Shown here: in pieces, positions 24,447-31,662 of the stretch
Numbering within the stretch: the first letter of the stretch is position 1
How the letters are laid out: every line of letters begins with the position of its first letter
From: SIG480 sp045546975
GTDB taxonomy: Bacteria; Bacillota; Clostridia; Oscillospirales; JAAYXM01
DNA: 50,318 bases
Assembly: GCA_045546975.1 (NCBI GenBank)
Contig: JAZQDV010000014.1
Coordinates: 1-50,318, forward strand
Reading direction: 5' to 3'
Notes under the pieces: generated by a model
Database searches by the model: none
What the model was told of the DNA's origin: nothing
The model's input: the letters and a program-made list of their open reading frames with translations, nothing else
Program-made: the position numbers and the translations under genes

Positions 24447-24857
24447 TTATTCTGCTTTGAGGGCGTAGTGTGCGCCGTTTTTTATTTCTGTCTTATCAAT
24501 GCCCGAGGTAGCATAGACCCCGTCTATATAAAACGCCCAGTACTTGCCGTGGGTATCATAGTCGAGCGTTTTGCCGAGTACGGTTTTGACATAAAGGCCA
24601 TAAGGCCCCGGCTCACCGTCAATAAGATCGAGTTCAAAAAGTGCGCCGCCTACGGTATCGGCATCAGTCGCAACCGTGTAGCCGACAGTTCCCCCCTCAC
24701 TGTCCGTGACGGTGAAGTTGAAGCTCTTATCTCCCCCACCGATAGGGGAGAGTTCTATTCCGTCAAGCGTAATACTCTCTTTTCCGCAACTGCAAAGCAT
24801 CAAGGAGAAAATGACCGGCGCAAGAAGAAATACGGATAAAGCTTTTTTCATATTCAT
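24447..24857 (-). CDS. DUF4430 lipoprotein
   Basis: A 136-residue secreted lipoprotein. The signal peptide MNMKKALSVFLLAPVIFSLML ends in a lipobox LCSC with the lipidated Cys at about residue 24, followed by one DUF4430 domain (about 50-135; hallmark DADTVGGALFELDLIDG and KYWAFYIDGVYATSGI). DUF4430 is related to the beta domain of transcobalamin and intrinsic factor (family knowledge). The start ATG 24857 has GGAAG 7 bases upstream, and an in-frame start further up lacks a good site. It is the first gene of an operon with the S component and the YitT-like protein, from the promoter at 24887-24915. Confidence 0.82.
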   Translation of the reverse strand: MNMKKALSVFLLAPVIFSLMLCSCGKESITLDGIELSPIGGGDKSFNFTVTDSEGGTVGYTVATDADTVGGALFELDLIDGEPGPYGLYVKTVLGKTLDYDTHGKYWAFYIDGVYATSGIDKTEIKNGAHYALKAE

Positions 24858-24886
24858 AAGTACACTTCCTTTTTTTGAATGAGACA

Positions 24887-24915
24887 ATTATATCACAGCG
24901 TGACACAAAGGGCAA
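24887..24915 (-). promoter_or_regulatory. Promoter of the DUF4430 operon
   Basis: Minus-strand TTGCCC (24910-24915), a 17-base spacer and a perfect TATAAT (24887-24892), about 30 bases before the lipoprotein ATG. It is divergent from the antiporter promoter. Confidence 0.75.
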
Positions 24916-24943
24916 GAAAACCGCGAAAAAGGTAAAATAATGC

Positions 24944-24971
24944 TTGCAAAAAATTTTTTGTGTGCTATAAT
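24944..24971 (+). promoter_or_regulatory. Promoter of the cation/proton antiporter gene
   Basis: TTGCAA (24944-24949), a 16-base spacer and a perfect TATAAT (24966-24971), about 33 bases before the ATG at 25004. Confidence 0.75.
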
Positions 24972-25003
24972 CAGTATGTTTGAAAAGAAAAGAGGTTAGA
25001 AAA

Positions 25004-26311
25004 ATGAGTACATTATTATCGGTATCAGTAGCGCTTCTTGCAGGACTTATGATGACAAGAGTGTTCAAGCCGTTAAAGCTTCCGGCAGTTACTGCATACC
25101 TTATCGCAGGTGTTCTTATAGGACCGTATTGCCTCGGAGCGCTTGGAATAACAAATCTCGGATTTACTGACTTTGACCAGGTAGAGGCGCTTTCTGTTAT
25201 ATCGCAGGTAGCACTTGGCTTTATCGCGTTCTCGATAGGCAGTGAGTTCCGCCTTGAGGACCTTAAAAAGACCGGCCGTCAGGCATTCACAATCGGTGTC
25301 CTGCAGGCACTTGTCGCAACGCTTTTTGTAGATATTGCACTTTATGTTCTTCACGTTCTTATGCCCGATAAGATAAGCCTTGCACAGGTTCTTACCCTCG
25401 GTGCTATCGCGACTGCAACGGCTCCTGCAGCAACGCTTATGGTCGTAAGACAGTATAAGGCAAAGGGTCCGCTTACCGATCTTCTCCTTCCGATTGTTGC
25501 GCTTGACGATGCAGTTGGTCTTATCGTTTTTGCTGTATCCTTCGGTATCGCAAAAACCCTTATCAGTGGCACGGTTGATGTAATTTCAATAATAGTAAAC
25601 CCGATTGTTGAGATTGTTGCGTCTCTCACTCTCGGCGCGATTATGGGCTGGATTTTAACACAGCTTGAAAAGGTATTCAACTCAAACACAAACCGTTTGA
25701 ATCTCACAATCGCGTTTGTGTTCTTAACAACTGCACTTTCAATGATAAAGTTTGATATCGGACCTGTCCATGTGGGCTTTTCTTCACTTCTTGTCTGCAT
25801 GATGCTCGGAACGATTTTCTGCAATATCTGTCCGCTTTCCGAGGACCTTATGAATGCTTCTGATAAGTGGACTTCACCGCTCTTTGCACTCTTCTTTGTA
25901 ATAAGCGGTGCAGAGCTTCGCCTCGGTGTATTCTCCGATGTTGCAATTGTCGGAATCGGAGTTATATACATAGTTTTCCGCTCACTCGGAAAATACTTTG
26001 GAACATATGCAAGCGCAAAGATGTCAAAATGCGCACCGAATATCTGCAAGTATCTCGGAATCACGCTTCTTCCTCAGGCGGGCGTTGCGCTCGGTATGTG
26101 CACGATTGCAGCAACTCAGCTCGGCACGGAAATTGGCGGACTTATTCGCAACATTACGCTTTTTGCAGTTTTGATTTATGAGCTTGTAGGACCGCTCTTT
26201 ACACGCATGGCGCTCACTGCTGCAGGCGATATCAAGCCGATGTCAGATGAGGTTAAGATGCGTCGTCAGACAAAGCTTCAGCTTGCAGAAGAGAAAAAAC
26301 AGAGTAAGTAA
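25004..26311 (+). CDS. CPA2 family cation:proton antiporter
   Basis: A 435-residue membrane protein with about 12-13 helices of the KefB/NapA type. The first helices contain KLPAVTAYLIAGVLIGP (about 24-40), and the transport core has the paired aspartates D168-D169 in VALDDAVGL, which in NapA-like proteins mark electrogenic Na+(K+)/H+ exchange. It has no RCK/TrkA-N domain at the C-terminus, only a short charged tail. SD AGAGG is about 8 bases before the ATG, which decides this start over an upstream TTG. It is monocistronic with its own promoter and terminator. Ion specificity is not determined. Confidence 0.9.
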   Translation: MSTLLSVSVALLAGLMMTRVFKPLKLPAVTAYLIAGVLIGPYCLGALGITNLGFTDFDQVEALSVISQVALGFIAFSIGSEFRLEDLKKTGRQAFTIGVLQALVATLFVDIALYVLHVLMPDKISLAQVLTLGAIATATAPAATLMVVRQYKAKGPLTDLLLPIVALDDAVGLIVFAVSFGIAKTLISGTVDVISIIVNPIVEIVASLTLGAIMGWILTQLEKVFNSNTNRLNLTIAFVFLTTALSMIKFDIGPVHVGFSSLLVCMMLGTIFCNICPLSEDLMNASDKWTSPLFALFFVISGAELRLGVFSDVAIVGIGVIYIVFRSLGKYFGTYASAKMSKCAPNICKYLGITLLPQAGVALGMCTIAATQLGTEIGGLIRNITLFAVLIYELVGPLFTRMALTAAGDIKPMSDEVKMRRQTKLQLAEEKKQSK

Positions 26312-26312
26312 C

Positions 26313-26348
26313 AAAAATCCGGATGTCCGTTTGGACATTCGGATTTTA
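26313..26348 (+). terminator. Intrinsic terminator after the antiporter gene
   Basis: AAAATCCGGATGTCC pairs with GGACATTCGGATTTT around GTTT, with one G-T pair. The T tail is short and continues into the ClC leader. Confidence 0.75.
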
Positions 26349-26370
26349 ACACGAAAAGGAATGAGAAGAT

Positions 26371-27612
26371 TTGAAACAGTTGGCAAAAAGAGGACTTGAC
26401 TATATCTGGACTTTTATAAAGTGGCTTTTGGTCGCGAGTGTTGTGGGTCTCATCGGAGGCGCAGTTGGAAGTGCTTTTCACTTGTGCATAGAGCATGTAA
26501 CGGAGTTCAGGGGTGAAAATACGTGGATATATTTTCTCCTGCCTCTCGGCGCGCTTTTAATATGCGCACTCTATAAGCTTTCAAATCACAGAATAGATAC
26601 AAACCGCGTAATAAAATCCGTCCGCGGAGAGAAAGACATACCGTGGATTATGGCTCCGCTCATCTTTGTGAGCACCGTGATAACACACCTTCTCGGCGGT
26701 TCTGCGGGGCGTGAGGGTGCAGCGCTTCAGCTGGGTGGAAGCATCGGCTATAACCTCGGCCATATTTTCCGGATAAAGCGCGAAGAACGCAACATCATAG
26801 TCATGGCGGGAATGAGCGCGGTGTTTGCGGCACTTTTCGGTACTCCCATCGCCGCAATATTTTTCGCACTTGAGGTTACAAGTGTGGGTATTATTTACTA
26901 CTCGGCTCTTGTGCCGTGCATTATATCCTCACTCTCAGCGTGTGCCATTGCATCTTATTTCGGCATAGCTCCAGTTTCGTTTGAAATTCTGACCGAGACG
27001 GTTACGCTTCCGCTCCTATCCCGCGCGGCTGTCCTTGCAATTCTGTGTGCGGTTGTTGCAATAATCTTTTGCCTTTCCATTGAAGGTGCAGAAAAGGCAA
27101 TGAAAAAGCTTTTCAAAAATGACTATCTCCGTGCTTTCGCCGGAGGCGTGCTTGTACTTATAGCCACGCTTATCCTCGGTACATACGATTACAACGGCGC
27201 AGGTATGGAAGTTATAGGCCGTGCAATCGGCGGCGAGGCAAACTCATTTGCATTTCTTATAAAAATAGTTATCACTGCAATAACCATTGCAGCAGGCTTT
27301 AAGGGTGGAGAGATTGTTCCGTCGTTCTTTATCGGCGCAACGTTCGGATGTGTTATCGGTCACCTTTTGGGACTTCCTGCAGCTCTTGGTGCAGCGATTG
27401 GCTTTGTTGCCGTTTTCTGTGGCGTCACAAACTGCCCGATAACCTCGTTTTTACTCGCGCTTGAGGTTTTTGGCGGAAAGAACATAACAGTATTTATCCT
27501 TGTTTGCGGAATAAGCTTCATGTTCTCAGGCTATACCGGACTGTACGACAGCCAGAAAATTATGTACTCAAAGCTTCACGCAAAATTCATTAACAAAAAG
27601 ACAAATTCATAA
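26371..27612 (+). CDS. CLC family ion channel/antiporter, CLC-F-like
   Basis: A 413-residue membrane protein of the ClC fold. The gating glutamate is E115 in GGSAGREGA (109-117), followed by LQLGGSIG, and FKGGEIVPSFFIGATFG matches the second anion-binding motif. THLLGGSAGREG plus LQLGGS resembles the fluoride/proton antiporter branch (CLC-F) more than the Cl-/H+ EriC branch, and the GSGIP motif of EriC is absent. The residue equal to the internal proton Glu appears to be Val (FFALEV). The start is TTG, the only good start, with AAAAGGA 10 bases upstream. It could be a chloride or a fluoride carrier. Confidence 0.85.
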   Translation: MKQLAKRGLDYIWTFIKWLLVASVVGLIGGAVGSAFHLCIEHVTEFRGENTWIYFLLPLGALLICALYKLSNHRIDTNRVIKSVRGEKDIPWIMAPLIFVSTVITHLLGGSAGREGAALQLGGSIGYNLGHIFRIKREERNIIVMAGMSAVFAALFGTPIAAIFFALEVTSVGIIYYSALVPCIISSLSACAIASYFGIAPVSFEILTETVTLPLLSRAAVLAILCAVVAIIFCLSIEGAEKAMKKLFKNDYLRAFAGGVLVLIATLILGTYDYNGAGMEVIGRAIGGEANSFAFLIKIVITAITIAAGFKGGEIVPSFFIGATFGCVIGHLLGLPAALGAAIGFVAVFCGVTNCPITSFLLALEVFGGKNITVFILVCGISFMFSGYTGLYDSQKIMYSKLHAKFINKKTNS

Positions 27613-27650
27613 AAAATCCACCCTGTTGTGATACAGGGTGGATTTTTATT
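27611..27650. terminator. Bidirectional terminator between clc and the lipoprotein gene
   Basis: AAAAATCCACCCTGT pairs with ACAGGGTGGATTTTT around a TGTG loop. A and T tracts on either side make it work for both convergent genes. Confidence 0.9.
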
Positions 27651-27654
27651 TGGT

Positions 27655-28011
27655 TTAGTTTGCGGAAGAGGTTTCGGGTGCGCTTTCGGGAGAAAGGTCA
27701 CCTTCTATTACTTCAAGCTGAGCTTTTATGTCACTTAACGTGTCAGCCAACTTATCAAGCTCTTCGTCTGTCATTGTCGAGCCTTCTTTTGCAAGCTTCA
27801 TTGCAATATCGGTAAGCTCTGTGCCGAGCTTTGAGAATTTATTTGTATGTGCAGAGGTGTATGAGTTTGAAACTGTTTTTGCAAGGCCGGCGTAGTAGTT
27901 TGCTATTTCGGTGTAAGTATCAAGGAGCTTTTCGCTCTTTGTCTTTCCGCAGGAAACAAGAAGCGAAAGGCAGAGTATAAAGACAAGCGAAAGAGCAATA
28001 ATCTTTTTCAT
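27655..28011 (-). CDS. Small hypothetical lipoprotein
   Basis: A 118-residue protein with a signal peptide and lipobox LVSC (lipidated Cys at residue 21). The mature part is mostly helical with heptad-like spacing (about 28-105) and an acidic, Ser/Pro-rich tail. No family is recognised. It lies 13 bases after the cyclophilin gene and is probably co-transcribed with it. Confidence 0.7.
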   Translation of the reverse strand: MKKIIALSLVFILCLSLLVSCGKTKSEKLLDTYTEIANYYAGLAKTVSNSYTSAHTNKFSKLGTELTDIAMKLAKEGSTMTDEELDKLADTLSDIKAQLEVIEGDLSPESAPETSSAN

Positions 28012-28024
28012 AATAAGTCCTCCG

Positions 28025-28495
28025 TTATTCGATTGTAATGCTCTTGATCACAACGGGCTTTAAGGGTTTATCGGAGAAGTCTGTCGCGACCTCTGCAATT
28101 TCGTCGACCACCTCAATGCCCTCGACTACACGGCCAAATGCTGCATAGTTGCCGTCGAGATGCGGAGCATCTTTGTGCATAATGAAGAACTGGCTTCCAG
28201 CGGAGTTCGGCATCATTGAACGTGCCATGGAAATAACGCCGCGTGTGTGCTTTATGGGGTTATCTATACCGTTTGACTTAAACTCACCCTTGATAGAATG
28301 TCCGGGACCGCCGGTACCCGTGCCGAGAGGACAACCGCCCTGAATCATAAAGCCGGGGATTATGCGGTGAAATGTAAGACCGTCATAAAAACCGTCGCGT
28401 ACGAGCTTTTCAAAATTTTCGCAGGTTATGGGAGCGGCAGAAGCATCGAGCTCGAGCTTTATCTTCTTTCCGTTTTCCATTTCGATGATAATCAT
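28025..28495 (-). CDS. Peptidyl-prolyl cis-trans isomerase, cyclophilin type
   Basis: A 156-residue cytoplasmic cyclophilin with FHRIIPGFMIQGG (catalytic Arg in FHRI), GSQFFI near residue 105 and HLDGNYAAFGRVVEG. It catalyses prolyl isomerisation in folding proteins. The start is placed at the ATG whose GGAGG lies 8 bases upstream; an upstream in-frame TTG overlaps that site. A promoter overlaps the 3' end of the tspO gene just upstream, and a lipoprotein gene follows. Confidence 0.95.
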   Translation of the reverse strand: MIIIEMENGKKIKLELDASAAPITCENFEKLVRDGFYDGLTFHRIIPGFMIQGGCPLGTGTGGPGHSIKGEFKSNGIDNPIKHTRGVISMARSMMPNSAGSQFFIMHKDAPHLDGNYAAFGRVVEGIEVVDEIAEVATDFSDKPLKPVVIKSITIE

Positions 28496-28527
28496 ATAAT
28501 AATCCTCCAAGTGTTTTGTATGAGATT

Positions 28528-28555
28528 ATTATACACTAATATGGAAAAAAGTCAA
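28528..28555 (-). promoter_or_regulatory. Promoter of the cyclophilin gene
   Basis: Minus-strand TTGACT (28550-28555), a 16-base spacer and a perfect TATAAT (28528-28533). The -35 covers the stop codon of the TspO gene. Confidence 0.75.
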
Positions 28556-29010
28556 TTTACAAGACAAATGAAAATATTAAGGTAGCCTGCAATAACGAGC
28601 CATACAAGGTACGGAATCTGAAGTGCTCCTGCAAGCTTGTCAATTCGCCAGAATTTTATAGTCATTGAAAGAACGGTTATGAAAAGGAGAATGAGCCAGA
28701 GTGCTGCAAAACAAAATGCGCGGAGATTAAAAAAGATAATGCTCCAGAAGAAGTTGAGGATGAGGTTTATTCCAAAAACGCGGATAGCACCGGAATCGCC
28801 CTCGCGAAGATACACTCGCGCTGCGGAAATACCCATAAGAATATAGAGGATGCTCCAAACTATCGGAAAAACAATCGCGGGTGGGGTAAGCGGGGGTTTT
28901 GTCACCTCGTCAAAAACGCTCATATTTCCACGGGTGAGAAATGCGGAAAGACCGCCTACGGCAAGAGAAATGAGAATAAAAATTGCGAAGGTTTTAACTT
29001 TGTTTTTCAT
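28552..29010 (-). CDS. TspO/MBR family protein
   Basis: A 152-residue, five-helix membrane protein. TKPPLTPPAIVFPIVWSILYILMGISA (about 35-61) is the diagnostic stretch between helices 1 and 2. TspO/MBR proteins bind porphyrins and may handle tetrapyrroles or stress signals, but a firm role is lacking. The start was set at ATG 29010 because GGAGGCG lies 6 bases upstream. The gene follows the ATP-grasp pair after a hairpin, so it may be expressed by readthrough. Confidence 0.92.
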   Translation of the reverse strand: MKNKVKTFAIFILISLAVGGLSAFLTRGNMSVFDEVTKPPLTPPAIVFPIVWSILYILMGISAARVYLREGDSGAIRVFGINLILNFFWSIIFFNLRAFCFAALWLILLFITVLSMTIKFWRIDKLAGALQIPYLVWLVIAGYLNIFICLVN

Positions 29011-29059
29011 AAAAATCGCCTCCGAGAAAAGTTTACGCGAAAGAGAAGATAAATATTCC

Positions 29060-29097
29060 AAAGGAGCGTATGGGCTATTGGCCCATACGCTCCTTTA
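29060..29097 (-). terminator. Strong hairpin at the end of the ATP-grasp operon
   Basis: A perfect 16-base stem AAAGGAGCGTATGGGC with its complement around about four loop bases, overlapping the stop codon of the second ATP-grasp gene. The minus-strand tail (TTTGGAATATTT) is only weakly T-rich, so partial readthrough to tspO is possible. Confidence 0.6.
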
Positions 29098-29881
29098 TGT
29101 AGTTTAAGTATATTTCGAGGATGTCAATGTCGTGTGTTTTATAAAGCATACGCGCGCCGACAACATCCTCTATTTCGTTTATCACAGGACTTCCCTCGTG
29201 GTACATTATATCAATTCCGCACATACCAAAATCAAAAAGTGAAATAACAGCCTCACTAAGCTCTCTTTCCTCATCTGAAAGCGTAGCTTTTTGGACATCT
29301 CCGCCAAGAGAGAAGTTGCTGCGAAAATCATCCTTTGACATTCTCAGTACCGCGCCGCAGATTTTTCCTCCGACGACGTAGACACGCATATCGCGGCCTA
29401 CACCTGTTGCAACGGGCTGGATGACATACTCGTCGGGGTGAATACGTTTCAGCGCCAAGAGATATTCTTCTTCGTTTTTTATAATACTCACATTTTCTCC
29501 ACCGTGCCCTCCGCAGGGTTTTATAACGGCGGGGAAGTACGGTACTTTAATCGGTACGTCCGTTGATTTTGCCGATATCCACGGGATGACAGGAATACCT
29601 CTTTCTGCGAGATATTCATACGTTCTTGCTTTGTTATTGCATATCGAAGAAACATGGTAGTTGTTAAATACGGGGATGCCCATATCCTCGAGCTTTTTTG
29701 TTATATCGGGGCGCATTGCACGGACTATCGCAAAATCGGGAAGGGAGGGCGGAAGCTCCTCCACATCACAGATAACAAGGAGAAACTCAATGCCGAGTCT
29801 TTTTCCCTTTTCGATGTGCATATCAATATAGTCACGGTTTCTTGTGGCGCCTTCTTTTTCATATATAAGCCAAGCCTTCAA
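29075..29881 (-). CDS. RimK-like ATP-grasp ligase (second of a tandem pair)
   Basis: A 268-residue ATP-grasp protein. The ATP-binding lysine and Gly-rich loop are in FPAVIKPCGGHGGENV (about 118-133), and GRDMRVYVVGGKICGAVLRM (about 165-184) is the RimK-type central strand pair. The metal site usually reads EVNxxPG; here it is NEIEDVVG, with Glu in place of the Asn. RimK-type enzymes join an amino acid or peptide to a carboxylate through an acyl phosphate. The start is TTG, whose AGGTGA site contains the stop of the upstream paralogue, 6 bases away, so translation is coupled. The substrate is unknown. Confidence 0.8.
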   Translation of the reverse strand: MKAWLIYEKEGATRNRDYIDMHIEKGKRLGIEFLLVICDVEELPPSLPDFAIVRAMRPDITKKLEDMGIPVFNNYHVSSICNNKARTYEYLAERGIPVIPWISAKSTDVPIKVPYFPAVIKPCGGHGGENVSIIKNEEEYLLALKRIHPDEYVIQPVATGVGRDMRVYVVGGKICGAVLRMSKDDFRSNFSLGGDVQKATLSDEERELSEAVISLFDFGMCGIDIMYHEGSPVINEIEDVVGARMLYKTHDIDILEIYLNYIKERMGQ

Positions 29882-29887
29882 AGAAAA

Positions 29888-30751
29888 TCACCTGCACTTA
29901 TCCGTTATATGCTCTGCGATGAAATCCGCGAGGTTTACCCCTGTGCAGTCATAGGTGCTCTTAAAATGCGCGTTTGAGTTGACCTCGCAGAGTAGCGGCC
30001 CGTCAGGACCGAATAGAATATCTACGCCTGCAAAATCAAGGCCGAGTCTTTTTGTTGCAAGGAGTGCAAGTTCGCATTCCTCATCCGTCGGAGAATACGG
30101 AAGTGCCGTTCCGCCAAGTGTTATGTTTGAACGAAAGTCGCCAAACTTACTTTCTCGCAGCATCGCGGTAACTACCTTGTCACCAACTACGTTTATGCGG
30201 ATGTCGCGCCCGGAACTTTCGGTGATAAACTCCTGGAAAAGAAGCGGCACGCTCTCGTGCGCCTTTACAACCTTTCGGAGCTCGTCCATGTCCTTTGCAA
30301 GATACACCTGTGCACCAAAAGAGCCAAAGCATTCTTTTACTACAATCGGAAAGCCGAGAAGTGTTTCTACATTATTGAGAAAACCGGTGTCGGTGAAGCC
30401 GATATTCGGAAAGGTCATCGGCGCGATAACGGTCTTCGGCATGGGGAGGCTGCTTAGCGCAAGGTGCATTTTTGACTTATCATCGCAAACTTCGATTGCA
30501 GAGGATGAATTAAAAACCTTTATTCCGTGCGCTTCGATTGCTTTTGCAAGGGAGATGTCCTTGTCCCAGAAAAGGATAAAGTCCGGTTTATCAGAGAAGT
30601 TGATATCACCGCCCACGGTATGCAAGAGGTCTGCATTTGTGTATACTGAAAGTCCGACGCCGAGTCTTTCAAAAGACTCTTTAAGGCGCGAGTAGATATC
30701 ATCAAATTTATTGCTTTTTAAGAATTTGTTTACAATAAGTGTGCCGGTCAT
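29888..30751 (-). CDS. RimK-like ATP-grasp ligase (first of a tandem pair)
   Basis: A 287-residue ATP-grasp protein, related to the gene just downstream. FPIVVKECFGSFGAQVYLA (about 133-151) holds the ATP lysines and Gly loop, followed by LFQEFI and GRDIRINVVGDKVVTAMLR. The metal-binding motif LCEVNSNAHF is close to the RimK form, unlike that of its partner. The N-terminal 100 residues form the pre-ATP-grasp domain. Likely substrates are an amino-acid or peptide carboxylate and an amine, but neither is identified. It lies 21 bases after the Mini-III gene in one operon; SD is weak. Confidence 0.82.
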   Translation of the reverse strand: MTGTLIVNKFLKSNKFDDIYSRLKESFERLGVGLSVYTNADLLHTVGGDINFSDKPDFILFWDKDISLAKAIEAHGIKVFNSSSAIEVCDDKSKMHLALSSLPMPKTVIAPMTFPNIGFTDTGFLNNVETLLGFPIVVKECFGSFGAQVYLAKDMDELRKVVKAHESVPLLFQEFITESSGRDIRINVVGDKVVTAMLRESKFGDFRSNITLGGTALPYSPTDEECELALLATKRLGLDFAGVDILFGPDGPLLCEVNSNAHFKSTYDCTGVNLADFIAEHITDKCR

Positions 30752-30772
30752 AACAAATCACCATAAAGTCAA

Positions 30773-31174
30773 TTATTCTGAAAGTATAACTTCAAAAAGC
30801 TCGTTTAAGCGGTCGTATCTCCCGAGGAGATAGAGATATCCCCAAAGTGCTTCAAACGCGGTTGCTGTATGATACGTGGCAGGGTCAGAGTGCTTGGGGA
30901 TGGTGTTGACTTTTGAGTTTCTTCCGCGCAAGAATACTGTGTTTTCCTCCTCTGTGAGAAGAGGAAGGATTTTTTCTGCAGCGCACTTCTGTGCCGAGGC
31001 CGATACTGCCATAACAGTGCTTTTGTGAAGCTCACCTGCCGCGCGCTTCCCCTCTTTTGTGAGGTTTGCGCGCACCATAAGCTCAAACGCCGCATCGCCT
31101 ATGTGTGCGAGCGCGGTAGAGCTCATTTCAAATATTTCGTTTTCGGTTAGTTTTGTGTGTAAAAAGTCGCGCAT
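30773..31174 (-). CDS. mrnC: Mini-ribonuclease III
   Basis: A 133-residue RNase III-type nuclease domain without a double-stranded-RNA-binding domain. HIGDAAFELMVR near residues 24-35 carries the catalytic Asp27, and FEALWGYLYLLGR (about 108-120) is the second conserved helix. Mini-III trims the ends of 23S rRNA precursors in Gram-positive bacteria. It is usually placed after cysS, but here it heads an operon with two ATP-grasp genes. SD GGGAGA is 6 bases before the ATG, and the promoter is at 31210-31238. Confidence 0.93.
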   Translation of the reverse strand: MRDFLHTKLTENEIFEMSSTALAHIGDAAFELMVRANLTKEGKRAAGELHKSTVMAVSASAQKCAAEKILPLLTEEENTVFLRGRNSKVNTIPKHSDPATYHTATAFEALWGYLYLLGRYDRLNELFEVILSE

Positions 31175-31209
31175 AGCGTATCTCCCAAAGTAAAAACATT
31201 CTATTTTTA

Positions 31210-31238
31210 ATTGTATGGCAGAAATGGGGAAATGTCAA
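31210..31238 (-). promoter_or_regulatory. Promoter of the mrnC operon
   Basis: Minus-strand perfect TTGACA (31233-31238), a 17-base spacer and TACAAT (31210-31215), about 35 bases before the mrnC ATG. It is divergent from the V-ATPase promoter. Confidence 0.8.
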
Positions 31239-31280
31239 TCTTGCGACTGTAAAAAAGGAAAAAATTAATTATATATGTCG

Positions 31281-31309
31281 TTGATAAAAAAGGGAAAATG
31301 TGGTATACT
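31281..31309 (+). promoter_or_regulatory. Promoter of the V-ATPase operon
   Basis: TTGATA (31281-31286), a 17-base spacer and TATACT (31304-31309), about 38 bases before the first ATG. Confidence 0.8.
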
Positions 31310-31347
31310 ACAATAAATATTCAAAAACAGCCGAAGGCGGTGAAAAT

Positions 31348-31662
31348 ATGGCTAAGGAAGCTGTCAAAAAGATAGTGCTTTGCGAGAGAGAAACGGAAGA
31401 GAAAATCGCAAAAGCCGAGGCCGAAGCAAGAAAGATTATTGCTGATGCAAAAAAGGCAGGCGAGAAGCTTCTCTCGGATACAGAGGCAAGGATGCAGACT
31501 GTAGCACATGAGCTTCTCGATCGTGCAAGAAAGGAAGCCGAAACGGCGCTTTCTGAAATCCTTTCTGAGAAGGCGGGGGATGCGGACAAGCTCTCCGCTC
31601 TTGCTGAAGGGAAAATGAAGGAAGCAGCAGCGGAAATCGCAGAAAGGGTCGTGAAAGGATAA
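31348..31662 (+). CDS. V-type ATPase subunit G/H (peripheral stalk)
   Basis: A 104-residue, almost entirely helical, Ala/Glu/Lys-rich coiled coil (about 8-100), the expected form of the stalk subunit called NtpF in Enterococcus and H in Thermus naming. It pairs with subunit E to form the peripheral stalk that binds subunit I. It is the first gene of the operon. AAGGCGGTG precedes ATG 31348, chosen over a longer upstream frame that begins inside the promoter region. Its TAA overlaps the ATG of subunit I. Confidence 0.85.
   Translation: MAKEAVKKIVLCERETEEKIAKAEAEARKIIADAKKAGEKLLSDTEARMQTVAHELLDRARKEAETALSEILSEKAGDADKLSALAEGKMKEAAAEIAERVVKG

Noticed and set aside
25351..26064. A 237-codon minus-strand open frame inside the antiporter gene
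   Set aside because: Antisense to a well-supported transporter; low-complexity Ser/Thr/Ile/Arg composition typical of shadow frames.
29955..30695. A 246-codon plus-strand open frame opposite the first ATP-grasp gene
   Set aside because: It is antisense to conserved ATP-grasp motifs and has no Shine-Dalgarno site; Ser/Thr-rich shadow composition.
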